From: Lineus longissimus
Lineage: Eukaryota; Nemertea; Pilidiophora; Heteronemertea; Lineidae
Length of the DNA: 64,000 nucleotides
Assembly (NCBI RefSeq): GCF_910592395.1
Contig: NC_088314.1
Coordinates: 7,688,001 to 7,752,000 of the forward strand
Direction: 5' to 3'
Shown one piece after another: positions 1-18,930 of this stretch. Numbering within the stretch: the first letter of the stretch is position 1; each line of letters starts with the position of its first letter. Made by a program: the position numbers and the translations under genes. The notes beneath the pieces were generated by a model, which saw only the letters and a list, made by a program, of their open reading frames with translations, was not told the origin of the DNA and ran no database searches.

Positions 1-318
1 AGGAAGACATGTACGTCTACCATGCCTGATAAAAGATTTAGCCAAAAGATTGGTTGGCACTTTTTTCTCTAATCCCCAACTGTAAACCACCAAATGTTTG
101 CAGAATTTACAAATAACCTCGACTTTGGCGACATTGAGTAACTGAATCTGACCTACCTTTAGTCTCGCTTTAAAGAAGATGGCAACAGACTGACAGTGAT
201 TAAAGATACAGTGCTTGGTGAGCTGTTTCTAAAAGTTGGTTTACCTTTAGACTACATTGACGTAATTGATGTTAAAGAATTTGATTTTTAGCGTACAAAA
301 GATAAATAATGCTCTTAC

Positions 319-1614
319 CCTGTGCATGATGCTATTGTCGTGCATGAATGCCACGCCTTTTAGCAGCATTAGCATGTAGCTCTTTATCTGAGCCTCGGTT
401 AGCGGCATCTCAGCATTATGGATGACCTCTGATAGATCGGACAACATGTATTCAAAGACGAGCACAAAACCTGTGCCGTGGGGGAACACTTCACGCAACT
501 TGACAACCTGGAAGACAAATTACAAGAAACATTAGCAGCAAGCTGGTAAACTCTGGGAGGTTATCAGTTGCACACAGATGGCACTGACTCTAGTTGTAAG
601 AAAATATTTAATAATTGATGAAACGGCCAGAAGCCATCGGGCTTGCCAGTTGAACAATTGGATAAGACATGAGTCAGTATGATTACCAAAGTCCAACAGC
701 CAATTTATGACATTTGACATACGTCAAGTGCTGCACTCTTACCAACGAATATCAGCTATTGTGAGGAGAGATGGTACAACAAAGAGGAACTCGAGGAAGA
801 TGATGACACTTTCTGCTGTTCTTGCATTACTTACATATGGATTGTCCTCAATTTCTTGCAAGGCTTTTATCTCCCTGAAAAAAAATAAGACACAGCTTGA
901 GCCAAGGCTTTTCTTCCTCGCCCAGTTCAGGATTCTGGGGAAAATCACTTTTTGGTAGTACCTTATACAGTGATTTCACTGTTCTCACATTGGAGAAGGT
1001 TTCCCATTACTAAAAAGAACATGGTCAGCATGTCGAATACTACATACAGTACATGTACACAATCAAATGACACGACACAACACAACAAATGACACAACTT
1101 TCCCATGCAACTAGTTGAAACTCTGACGAGCCATCTCTGAGGTAAATCAGACTGAACTTAGTGTTCTTCTGTAGCCACAGTCATCAGGTAGTGCGTGTAT
1201 TATTTTCTGTGAAACAACTGTGCAATTAAAAAATCCCAATCAGTATGCCTATTCCCACTCTGCTACCTGTTTTACATGCAATCGTACCTGAGTGCAGTGT
1301 TTGGAATACCTTCTTCTAACTTCCTTTGATCTAGTGGAACCTTCTTTAGGGCCACAACACCACCACTCTGAAAAAAATAACTGAACTTAAAACTACACTT
1401 CTCCTTAAAAAAATTATGTATAATCCCTGATGAACAGTACATTTTAACTACACAGATGAATTTACGGCAATAACTTCATACAACCTTGCAGCAACATAAT
1501 GTTAAGACTATGACGCATGAGTATGACGATTTTACTCACTTCGATGTGTTTAGCTTTGAAAACAATACCATGTGCTCCCTCGCCTATCCTACCAAGGATA
1601 GTGTACTGCTCCAT
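319..1614 (-). CDS. CDK20: CDK20-like cyclin-dependent kinase, 5' exons (partial)
   Basis: Four exons read from the right: 1614-1540, 1367-1288, 874-835 and 507-319. All have GT/AG borders and phases that join cleanly into about 122 residues. The N-terminus MEQYTILGRIGEGAHG carries the glycine loop. Then come VVALKK (catalytic Lys), LREIKALQEIEDNPY (αC Glu), the hinge FVLVFEYMLSDLSEV, and KSYMLMLLKGVAF ending at MHR, the first residues of the HRD motif. The wording matches CDK20 (CCRK) better than other CDKs. That family acts in cell-cycle entry and ciliary signalling by phosphorylating ICK/MAK-type kinases. The DLKPANLL exon and the rest of the kinase domain must lie left of base 1, because 1-318 is intron. 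Start chosen: first ATG, matching the family N-terminus. The gene is head-to-head with QARS1, about 1.1 kb away. Confidence 0.93.
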
Positions 1615-2699
1615 GGTGGCTTGACCTCAGGTGTTGTTTAATTCATCAGTTTTGGAGCATGCTGTTTTGAGCTGAACTCGAACTGAGAGTGAGAATTATC
1701 CATTCATGCCATTCCCCATGACTGAAATTGAAATTGTGTTGTAGGTTAAGATTGAAGAACGATTTTAAGCTGGTAACCAGCATCAAATTAACTTTCCAGC
1801 ATTGTACTTCACACTTCATGTAATGTAGGCCTAACTACTACGATCAAAGTGTGTTTATAGGTCCTTAAATACATATTTCTTCAAAACCAAATGGAACGTG
1901 AACAGCCAACATTTTGTTTCGATCAACCGGAGTCTAACTCTCGGAGCATTGAGGGTTGGTAGAGTAAGCCTAGAGTAGCGCCATGGTAATAGGCCCCTAC
2001 GCACGTAGTTTGTTTTGGCTTTCTAAGTCCCTTGGTCTATTGTTTGGCTCATCGTTCAGCCCTATTAGACCAATATGTGCATTTGCAAGCCCAAACAATG
2101 CCTTATTTGGGCATGTGCGAAGTTGTCTATGGCGCCACCATATTGTTACTACCTGCAGGGTTTTGGGGCCAGAGTTAGCAACCCGAAGGCCGGCCCGAGC
2201 ATGATATGACCGCATGCACTGATAACTGATATAAACAGTGTTGAGCCCACCAACAGTTACAGTGGTGCCCACAGCCTGTCACACTGACTGGCTTAAGGTA
2301 GGTAGGCCTAGCTACAAGGCCTGAAACCGCGTCAACTCTTAAAATCAACTCGGCCACTTGAGGCAAGGGTGTCCGAAAACAGTGTCAAACTCGCACATAA
2401 ATATGTGGGTGTATGAACACTACAGAGCTGAGCAATCTAATTGTCGGATGAACTGAAGTCCAGCACAACAACTCAATTACACCTGAAACGCAACTGTACT
2501 TGAATTAAAATAAACAAATATGTGAATGACGATGGTTAAAGCCCTCTTTTTAACAAATATGGTTTACGGTTCTTGGGAAAGCAATATTTATCATTAAATG
2601 TTTACATTTGTTTTGTCCCGAAATTCCAAGACTTTCCTTCCTCCTTCGCTCAAAGTTGTTCGAAGAGTGTCTACGCGCATGCGTGTAACAGCAACAAGC
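1615..2699. promoter_or_regulatory. shared intergenic region between CDK20 and QARS1
   Basis: This 1.1-kb spacer separates two divergent start codons, so it should hold both promoters and 5' UTRs. I see no convincing TATA box near either start and no coding exon. Short open frames at 1983-2366 do not resemble known proteins. A bidirectional promoter is an inference from the layout only. Confidence 0.4.
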
Positions 2700-9182
<6,483 letters not shown>

Positions 9183-10290
9183 CAACTGATTGTCCTAATG
9201 AAATCAGCCAACACAACAAGTGCCTTCCCTTCCTCATTGAATAGATGCTTTATACCAAACTGTTAAGAGTCTAGGATTATTGATTGGATCCACTTCCAAT
9301 ATGTCTGAAAATTCACTCCTATTCTTTCGGACTATTTCAAGACCTTTGCTGAAGATGTTTGACTTATTGCAACCCAAAGTAAACATTTATCATGACATTG
9401 GTACAATACAAAAAGTACTTATCAAGAACTTTCCAACGAATAGTTGGAATATGATTTGGGACATTTATTTGCATCTTGGACTCAGAAACAGATGCCCCAT
9501 CAGCCATTCACGAGTTCAGAGGACCGGTCCCGTGTATTGTAGTGGCCCACTGAGAGAGACTCTAACTGATCACACAGTTTTCCCCTTTCCAAATCTTGCT
9601 CTTAAAATGACGTGGCAGTAACTCCTTGATGAGATACATGAGGGAAGGAACTGTGGTAACTTCAAGGCTTATGCTGATCCTAAACAAGTAGATACAAACA
9701 GTAGAACTCCATTAAGGACATCCTTGGGACTGACAAATGCTGTCCTGATAGAGGTGTCCTGATTACAGAGGTCAATTTTAGTGAAAGCAACCAATTTGGT
9801 AACAAATGGAGTGTCCTTAAAATAGGAGTTAACTGTAGTTAGTAATGATTCTAAACTATGAAAACCCTGTTACTTTATCTCTAAACAATTTCTAACACAT
9901 TATGAACTTTCAACTAGGAAGATACCTCACCAAGCCCTGTGTATTCACGTCCTGGCCTGGAAGATTCCGTGTCAACATACTAAAATAACTCAATGGCTGT
10001 ATAATGAACATGGGTTTGACCAAGATGTGCTTAATAAACTTGATTTATTTATTCAATTCCAATATTGTTATATTTTGTTGTTCAAGAGTTGTTGACGCAT
10101 TCCCCTGGGTGCAAAAAGGCAAATTATTATGTGTGCTACATCCTTGTTTCCTAGAAATTGTTGTCTTGAAGATTACACCTAGCACACAAACACTTTTACT
10201 TGCCATGTTTAGGTCCTCTGTTCAGGCTACTTGTTTGTGCAATTGGTACATGTATTGACCAGCGGTGCAGCTGTCTGGGACCTACCAGAT
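9183..10290 (+). other. QARS1 3' UTR and downstream flank
   Basis: This is non-coding sequence after the QARS1 stop. AATAAA at 10033-10038 (context ttaataaact) is the first good poly(A) signal and would give a 3' UTR of about 0.85 kb. Open frames at 9280 and 10004 are short and unlike known proteins. The satellite block begins just after this region. Confidence 0.5.
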
Positions 10291-12800
10291 TATATAGGTG
10301 TCCCAATTCAAGTAGTACAGAGACAAAGACGTTGCCACAACCTAACTCGGTCTAATTTGTTGGACATACTGTCACAACTGTCTTCTTAATACGGGATGTC
10401 TCAGAAAATAGACCATAAAGCCACAACGGCCTGTCATGGTGACATTTTCGCAACCGAGCTCTTTCTGAACTGTTGGGAATACACAATTGGAATCTTCCCC
10501 CTTGCCTTGCTTTACTCTCAGAATGTGTCAGAAAAGAATATGAGAGTGCCAGGAACGAGACATGAAGACATTGTCACAGCCTATCTAAGTCAAGCACCTC
10601 TCCAGCACCAGTTATGAACATGCAAGCTGTCTTGCAACGCACAGGATGTCTTCGAAAAGGATCTGTAAGGCCTTGTAAACCAAGGGCCCGAGATGGAGCC
10701 ATCGTCACAACCTATCTCTCCAGCACCAGTTATAAACATACAAGCCGTCTTGCAACGAACAGGATGTCTTCCAAAAGGATCTATGAGGCCGACCTTGTCA
10801 ACGAAAGTCCCGACATAGAGACATCGTCACAACCTATCTCTCCAGAACCAGTTATGAACATGCAAGCTGTCTTGCAACGCACAGGATGTCTTCGAAAAGG
10901 ATCTGTTAGGCCTTGTAAACCAAGGGCCCGAGATGGAGACATCGTCACAACCTATCTCTCCAGCACCAGTTATAAACATACAAGCCGTCTTGAAACGAAC
11001 AGGATGTCTTCCAAAAGGATCTATGAGGCCGACCTTGTCAACGAAAGTCCCGACATAGAGACATCGTCACAACCTATCTCTCCAGAACCAGTTATGAACA
11101 TGCAAGCTGTCTTGCAACGCACAGGATGTCTTCGAAAAGGATCTGTAAGGCCTTGTAAACCAAGGGCCCGAGATGGAGACATCGTCACAACCTATCTCTC
11201 CAGCACTAGTTATGAACATACAAGCTGTCTTGCAACGCACATGATCTCTTCGAAAAGGATCTATGAGGCCGACCTTGTCAACGAAAGTCCCGACATAGAG
11301 ACACTATGTCTTGCTATATACATGATGTCATAGATGTCTTTGAAAATTATCTGTAAGGCCTTGTAAACCAAGGGCCCGACATCGTCACAACCTATCTCTC
11401 CAGCACCAGTTATGAACATACAAGCCGTCTTGCAACGCACAGGATCTCTGCGAAAAGGATCTATGAGGCCGACCTTTTCAACAAAAGTCCCGACATAGAG
11501 ACACCGTCACAACCTATCTTTCGCGCGCCAATTAGCTAGACAATGGACGCTAGATTACATCTAGATCAAGTGTACTCAAGTGTACGTGGCGAGACATACT
11601 GCTTCAATCTGCTTTGCTACAGGATGCCACAGAAAAGGATTCGTAAGTCCTCTTGATAAGAGGCCAACATGAAAACATCGTCCTATCTCTCTCGCAAACA
11701 TTTAGACATGCATACTGTTGTCAGCCTGCCTTCCAATAACGTATGTCGAAAAGGATCTATAATAGAAGGCTTTTATCCGAAATGGAGACATCGTCATAAC
11801 CTAGTCTTCTTGCACCAGTTCAAAACATGCAATCTGCCTTGCTATATACAGGGTGTCTCAGAAAGGGATCAATGAGGCGTTGTAAACCAAGAACCCCACC
11901 TGAAATGGAGACACTGTCACAATCTATCTCTCTCGCACCAATTATAAACTTACTGTCTGTCTTGTTATATACATGATGTCTTAGAAAAGCATCTGAAGGC
12001 CTTGTAAACTCAGGGCCCGACACGGCGACATCGTCACAACCTCTCGCACTAGGTATAAACGTACAATTTGCCTTGCTAAATACAGTATGTATTATTTCGG
12101 GACCTATGAGACCTTGTCAACGAAGGTCCCGAAGACATCGTCACAACAATCTCTCTCGTACCAGCTATAAACATTCAAACTGCTTTCCTAAATTCAGCAT
12201 GTCTTAAAAAGGATACTTAAGCCTAGTGAACCATGGGCCGGACTATGAGACATCATCACAACCAATCTCTCGCACCAGCTTGTGAGACATACCGTGACAA
12301 TCTTCTTTGCCATACAGTGCAGCACGTTTCAGAGCGTCGAGGGCCAGACATGAAGACAGTGTCACATTCTCTGTAAGACAGGGTCTGGCCTGGGTACATT
12401 TTCACAACCTACCTTAATCTGTATCAGTGTTAGGCAAACCGTTAAGATCTGCGCCTTGCCTTGCAATATTCAGGATGTCTCAGAAAAGGATATGTAGAGT
12501 GTCAAGGACCAGCATAATCCTCTTTGGACCGATACAGGGATTGAAATGAGGCAGCCTTCTTCACACATCCGTTGGATATGTCGGAGGCATCCAACCTATC
12601 TCCCTTGCAGTAAGACACCATTGAAATATGCCTTGCTATACACAGAATGTCTCAGAAATGGACATATAAGACCTTGTAAATCAAGACCCCGACATAGAGA
12701 CATCGTCACAACCTATCTCATTGCACCAGTGAGACACGCACTGCCTTGCTATATACAGGATGTCTCAGAAAATTATCTATAAAGCTCTGTCGGCCCAACA
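10290..12800. repeat. satellite block, ~120-bp monomers in 240-bp higher-order units
   Basis: Lines starting at 10621, 10861 and 11101 are nearly identical, giving a 240-bp period. Each 240-bp unit is two diverged ~120-bp monomers sharing gtcacaacctatctctcc, a cagCACAGGATGTCT-type segment and aaggatctgtaaggcc-type segments. Outside the three homogenised units, increasingly degraded monomers extend left to about 10300 and right to about 12780, roughly 20 monomers in all. Because 240 is divisible by three, a 239-residue frame stays open across 10614-11333. I regard it as a by-product of the repeat, not a gene. Confidence 0.9.
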
Positions 12801-12821
12801 GTGTCCCACATGGATACATCG

Positions 12822-13612
12822 CATTTGTCATTGATTCTGAAGAACCTGGTTGTATCATTTGTCTCCGATTCTGAAGAACCTGGTCCTGGCAATTGTCACT
12901 GTTTCTGAAGAACCTGTTTTGTCATTTGTCTCCGATTCTGAAGAACCTGGTCCTGGCATTTGTCATTGATTCTGAAGAACCTGTTCGTGTCATTTGTCTT
13001 TGATTCTGAAGAACCTGGATGTGTTATTTGTCTCCGATTCGGAGGACCAGGATGTGTTATTTGTCTCTGATTCTGAAGAACCTGGTCTTTGCATTCATCT
13101 TTGATTCTGAAGAACCTGGATGTGTTATTTGTCTCTGATTCTGAGGAACCAGGATGTGTTATTTGTCTCTGATTCTGAAGACCCTGGTCCTTGCATTCAT
13201 CTTTGATTCTGAAGAACCTGGATGTGTTATTTGTCTCTGATTCTGAGGAACCAGGATGTGTTATTTGTCTCTGATTCTGAAGAACCTGGTCTTTGCATTC
13301 ATCTTTGATTCTGAAGAACCTGGATGTGTTATTTGTCTCTGATTCTGAGGAACCAGGATGTGTTATTTGTCTCTGATTCTGAAGAACCTGGTCCTTGCAT
13401 TTATCTTTGATTCTGAAGAACCTGGATGTGTTATTTGTCTCTGATTATTTGATTCTGAAGAACCAGGATGTGTTATTTGTCTCCGATTCTGAAGAACCTG
13501 GTCTTTGCATTCATCTTTGATTCTGAAGAACCTGGATGTGTTATTTGTCTCTGATTCTGAGGAACCAGGATGTGTTATTTGTCTCTGATTCTGAAGCACC
13601 TGGTTGTGTCAT
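12822..13612. repeat. minisatellite, 34-bp monomer in 102-bp higher-order units
   Basis: The monomer resembles gttatttgtctctgattctg followed by aagaacctgg or aggaaccagg. Copies run without a break from about 12822 to 13612. In the right part three monomer variants alternate: one with aggaaccaggatgt, one with aagaacctggtctttgc, one with attcatctttgattctg. This gives a 101-102-bp superperiod, as shown by matching sites near 13149, 13250 and 13352. One extra partial copy (tctgattatttgattctg) sits near 13440. The block directly abuts the 120-bp satellite but shares no obvious sequence with it. Confidence 0.92.
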
Positions 13613-13619
13613 CTGTTCA

Positions 13620-15799
13620 TTTGCGAGGGTACAAGACCTACTCTCTCAGGAGGGCGTATATCTAAAAGAAATCAAAACAAAAGTTTTGTTGATGAAGATC
13701 AATAAACTCTTTATTGCATCATCCCAAAATTCATCATAAAATGACAATGTGAGAGAGAAAATGTCAAAATGTCAAAATGTTGAGAAAATGCTAACACTCC
13801 ATTAAAAGGAAGTAAACAGGCCAAGGGGAGGATTAAATTAAAATGCAATATGAGGAATACTGTATTTTTTGTCCCATATCTAAATTCCATATGAAAAAAG
13901 TGTGTTCTTGAACTGAAAACTAGAGGTCCTATGATTTTTTTTTGAGAAATTCCTTTTGTAATTAAACCACTCAGTCCTGCAGAATATTGGTGTACTTAAG
14001 AGTTTGATTCATATTCTTTTTTTATAATTGTAACTTTACAACGCATAAAAATTCTGATTCATATTTTTCTTGTTTCATGTTCTGACTACTATATCAGACA
14101 ACAAACTAAATAACAAGAAATTATCTATTTGTGACCAAAATCAGAGAACTTTTAAACTTTTGAATAATTTTGATAAAGTGAATGTTCTCAAAAGCATGAT
14201 ATGAGTATTCCAGTATTCTCATATAGGGTGGTTAGTTTTGACAACAATAAAATTGTAAAACTCCTTAAAATATACTTCTGTCAATTATGGTCCACACTGG
14301 AAAAATGTAACAACGAATAATAGTAAAAATTGGATTATAGAGATTTCATGATGAACGGAAATCTCATTTATCCTATAAAATACACACAAATCTCAGTTCA
14401 CCAACAATTATAGCAGTATTTGCAATCTCAATGGTGGTGTTCCCAGGATAATGGGCCAACAGTCGTAACAATGAATGGGACCTTGAAGATCTGCAAACAG
14501 GGTCATCAGATACCAATCTGAGATGCACAACCAGAATCTGTTTCAACAGTAAATAAATAAAGAGTCAGAGAATGGATTGGTCAAAAAAAACACACCTGAA
14601 AAGTGGACCTAAAATACACTCCCCTCACACTGTGCGCTTACCACCTCTCGCAGTGTTGGAGTGCCAGCCCAACATTATGCTCCTAATGAATAAGGTCATA
14701 CTAAACAATTCATTCCTGACTGAAAGATCAACCCTGGTTGTGATCCCATAGTTTGACTTGTGCCAATAAAACACTTTTTCAGGCTTGACCTGCCTGACAA
14801 AAGTTTGCACTATTCCTGCTTTTACCTGATATCTCCAAATAAGAAAACATGGCACTAAAACTGTTGGCCAGACTGGAATAAACCATCAGGAGTTCAGACA
14901 TTTATTCAATGCCTCATTTATCTGATTAAAATTCTGATTAAATATATGCACAATGATCAAAGTGGAAGGATAAAAAAGTGAAAATCTGAAATATTTCAAC
15001 AACATTGCAAAAGGTAAATGGCAAACTGGTATGTACAGCTTAACATCAGAATATGGTTTAACAATAGTTGCACAAGGTGTTAAAAATATTGTCAAATAAA
15101 GCATATAAATATCAAATGAACATTACATTGTTGCATTGGAATCTAGATGGTCTAGAAGAGCTTGGTGGGTAAACTCAAGGAAAGTTAGAAATTTTAGTTT
15201 TGTTTCCTTTGGTGTATTGCAATGATTCACTTTATACTCTCTACAGAGAAAATGCCTTTTTAACACCTCGTACAACTTATAATAGCATATTATTTACATA
15301 AGCATGCATTCAGCAGTGAAATAGCTACAACTTGAACTTGGAAGAAATGAATTAAAGAGAACATTTTAACATTTTTGTTAGTAAAAATACAGAGAAAACA
15401 GGGAAGTAGTAAATGGCAATAAATGCAATAAATCTCATAATGGAGACTAGACTAATCCAGAAACGTCTCCCAACAACTACAGTAATCTCAATAAAATTTC
15501 GCCAAGCATGAAATCAGACCTAACGCAGCTTTCCCTAACAAACAGATCTAACCAGGCTGTCCCGCCCTGAGTCGCTGTCTCCTAGCACCAAGAGTCTGAG
15601 AAAGGGAGGGCGCCTTAGCGCTTTTTACCATCAATTACAGTCACCCCCTAGTAATGTTCTAGTAGACGCTCAAAATCTGATTGGTCAATCGCACTAACCT
15701 ACCTTCTGCACCACTTCTGAATGCTGAAATTTTGACTTATTTCAGGTGAAAATAAAGCACAAGAAAAATGTCATCTTTTCTCAGTACCTGGCAACTTTC
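13620..15799. other. AT-rich stretch, probable 3' UTR and flank of the endonuclease-fold gene
   Basis: I find no coding exon here; the open frames are short and AT-driven. The stretch lies downstream of the minus-strand gene ending at 15800. On the minus strand AATAAA motifs occur at 14906-14901 and at 13715-13710, and either could end that transcript. Which one is used cannot be decided from sequence. Confidence 0.4.
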
Positions 15800-18194
15800 T
15801 CAGGGCAGCAATAATCTGATTTCAAATGTCAGCATCATGTGATCAGAGGGGTTGAGTTCCTCGGGCAACATCATCATTACAGTATGATAAAACTGAGAAA
15901 ATCTGTTCATAACATCTACGATGCAAACCATGAGAAGAAAAGCTGTGAAGAACATAAGAGGGAGGGCAGGCAACTGGCAGAATGGCCACATTTTGATGAA
16001 AATTGAATGATCCAACTTTCGGAATGACTTAGCTATACACTTTGGGCACCTTGCATAACATAAACAACAGTAGCACCCAACAGCTTGAAATATGGCCTGT
16101 TTTCTCTCCTTGAGGACAATAATGGATTTCACAGCTGCATAGAGGAATTGGACAATTAAACTGGGAATAACAATAATGTATATGTAAATATATTTGTAAA
16201 TATCAGCACTGCACTCGCTGCAATCAGGTATATCACAAGTATTTCTGTTACTGCCTGCTACACAGACACCGCATCGACAAGAGGCCCGCGGACCGCAATC
16301 ATGCGGGCATGTTCGCCCAACTTTTCCATGATATGCAGATTTCGTTGCGTGAACAACGTTTTTGAGTCTCTGCCACAATACGGCGTTGTAATAAAACTTT
16401 GTGTAGTGAACTGCATCTCCGCTTCGATTGCACGATAAAACTTTCATGTTGCCTGTAATAAAGGTCCGGTCTGGACGGCTCTCTAGCCCAGGAGTCGGCT
16501 GAAAAATTTTGATACAACGTTTTAATAACAGCATTTTCCAAGAAGATTCAAAATTGTCCACACCTTGTTTTGCCATGCAGTTTTGAGGCTACCTCTTTGA
16601 AATAATTCTCTGGAACTATTCAAACAATCAGATTGGTATGGCCTTACTTAATTCATGTCTTACTCACATACATTATCAATGTCCTACTCACCATATTACT
16701 AAAGGTTAGACCTTCATTGGGATCCTTGCACTGGGCCCAGGCATCATACAGTAGCACCCTCCGCTTCGCACCATGCAGCACATCCCGGGCAACATTCTGA
16801 CACTTGCTCCAAACCTTTTCATTGGTTAGCACATCCATTGGGCCCTCAAAATCAGGATATGTGTTGAAATCGCCCAGGACTATCACATTTTCCAATTTTT
16901 TCTCTGAAGAGTACACGTATAATATAAAATTTACATGAACATAGAGATAGACAAACAACCGGAAAACTTGAAGCCTGTTTTTACTCAGCATGAGGCTGGG
17001 AATGACAGTTTACTGCACCTATTTGACTTGGGTCTGTAGTGGGAAAGACAATGCTCAAACCTCAGGCAAAGACATGCAGATCTTAATAATAATATGGAGG
17101 CCTGGGGAGGGGAATTTGGTGTACCAAGATATGAACTTGTCATTGTATCATTACACAAAGTCTGGCGCAATTGCAGTCACCAGAATATCAACCTCAAAGA
17201 TATCAATAATTAGGCCAGGCCAGATGTCACAGGAAAAGTTAGTTTTACATACCTACAACATATTTCTTAAGCTCAGCAGCATTGAGACACTGCTGATGAC
17301 GATCATAAGAGAAATGTCCTACAGCAATATTGAATATGCCCACAAAATCGACATTGATGGCTGCATGGATCACAACCCGCTTGTTCTTGTCTGGACCTTT
17401 TTTGTACGACAATGTCTGGGCTGTTGATTTGATGATCGGATGTCTACTTAAAAGACCAACACCTAAAAGAGAAATGGATGCACCACAATGGTAGGAAATA
17501 TCTTGGAGGAAGTATGGATCGAAACATCATTTCTAAATTTTCGTTATGTGTTGATTTGCCAATCAGCAGAACTGTAGGACGTATCCTCCAACATGTCCAA
17601 GCCCAAAGACAAAGTGCTCCAAAAGCAATTTTCAATCCCTTTCAATTTCATCAAAGAAGACTGTACCTTCTATTTCCCATCCCTTGAGGTAGCTTCCTTG
17701 TCTTGGCAGCTCCGACACCTGGCTAGCAATGTGGAAATGCCGCCATTTATACGCTGGCAACAGTGCTTGTAGTTGATGAAGCTGATTCCTCATCCCGCTA
17801 ATATCTGCTCGGACTTCTTGGAACGCTATCACATCAGGTTTGATCTCTTCTATCTAAACATTAAAAACAAATCAATTCGATTATTAAATTCGTACTATTC
17901 AATATGTTAGTTGTTGTAGCTTATCGTTTATTAAAAAAATATTGATACACAGTAGCCTAAATGTCCGGCCTAAGCAATACTCGTATGAGAATGAGGTGAA
18001 GCCGGGGGAGAGAAACCTCAGAAACGATGACTTACCATTTCTACAATCCTCAGTTTTCTGACCTCCCAATGGAACATAACGTTCCACAGGTTGTACGTGC
18101 TAACAACCAGGCAGCTGACATGGGGCAAAAGACTTAGAGAAGCCCCAACGAAGAGCAAATAATGCAGAAAATTCACATCAGACAACATTTTCAT
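15800..18194 (-). CDS. secreted/membrane endonuclease/exonuclease/phosphatase-fold protein with two-helix insertion
   Basis: Five exons from the right: 18194-18036, 17853-17667, 17462-17253, 16903-16692, 16498-15800. Phases agree; 488 residues. A signal peptide (FLHYLLFVGASLSLLPHVSC) opens the protein. EEP (DNase I-like) motifs follow in order: STYNLWN, metal-binding Glu in AFQEVRAD, LLSRHPI, GHFSYDRHQ (catalytic His), GDFNTYPDF (near 197-205) and a late PSDHMMLTFEI (SDH near 474-476). All expected catalytic residues are therefore present. Between GDFN and SDH lie a Cys-rich stretch (CPHDCGPRASCRCGVC), a hydrophobic helix (about 356-383), a basic Cys-rich loop and a second hydrophobic helix (about 431-456). 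I read this as a membrane hairpin inserted in the fold, with both active-site halves on the luminal or outer side. The substrate is unknown: phosphodiester or phosphoester hydrolysis is family knowledge only. Confidence 0.82.
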
Positions 18195-18930
18195 GGCTTT
18201 TCACATCGTTCTGTCTTCATCCGGGCAATTGATTTTGTGCTTCTCCAAACTAATGATATGTTGTTGATTTTGATTGGATGTCGAAACATTAAGTAGCCAA
18301 TCACAAATGAGGTAAGAAACCTGTATGGAATACCACGTCGTGCTCGTGTTGGCCGAAACGGCAAGGCCATTGTGCTCAGCTGTGGTAAAGTCGGGTACCA
18401 CAGGAGCGAACTTTTTAAGAGCCGAACCCACAACCTCAGTTGATTATGAACCCGGCGCTCTAAACGTTCAAGGACAGTGTCTTGTGAAATGGTGTTTATT
18501 TGTCGCATTGTTGGGCTTAGGCATCGCGCAAAGGAGTCAACTTTGTCGCTCAGGCGACCTTCGATTATAGCCGCGGGCCAATGTAATCGCCACGTGCGGC
18601 AAAATATCTCTCGTCTGCGCGTAATCGCTGGTTTTGATATCGATCACCGATTCTTATCGCAAGGCACCTGCGATGACCATAGTAAACCCCCGATTTTTGT
18701 CGGTCGCAACGACGAAAATCGCTCTGACTTGATTAATTTTGACGCAGTCTTCTGCAATGACGCCAAAACTGGGAATTCCCCCACCATGCGCGCAACAGTA
18801 CAGACAGCTCCTTCGTGTCGTCAGCGACGACGTTTCCGTTTCTCAAAAGTTCGTTGACATTCCAAGAACACGTGGAACTGTTGTCACTGGATTATTTCAA
18901 CAAAAAATCCAATACGATTTAAAAGATAGA
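18195..18930. promoter_or_regulatory. divergent promoter region, endonuclease-fold gene / KLHL10
   Basis: This spacer lies between two divergent genes. The KLHL10 reading frame stays open upstream to an ATG at 18739, so part of it may be 5' UTR or an N-terminal extension. The segment 18627-18700 is recognisably similar to 31165-31250 (see findings), so part of the promoter derives from, or gave rise to, a dispersed sequence. No TATA box stands out. Confidence 0.4.

Noticed and set aside
10614-11333. A 239-residue open frame with internal repeats
   Set aside because: It exists because the 240-bp satellite period is a multiple of three. Start, stop and composition are dictated by the repeat, and flanking monomers break the frame.
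13363-13599. A repetitive minus-strand frame (RQITHPGSSES-type repeats)
   Set aside because: It is a translation of the 34-bp minisatellite; there is no sign of a gene around it.
18739-18930. In-frame upstream extension of KLHL10 from ATG 18739
   Set aside because: The added 64 residues match no KLHL10 feature and contain the dispersed promoter-like sequence's neighbourhood; ATG 18931 gives the family length.
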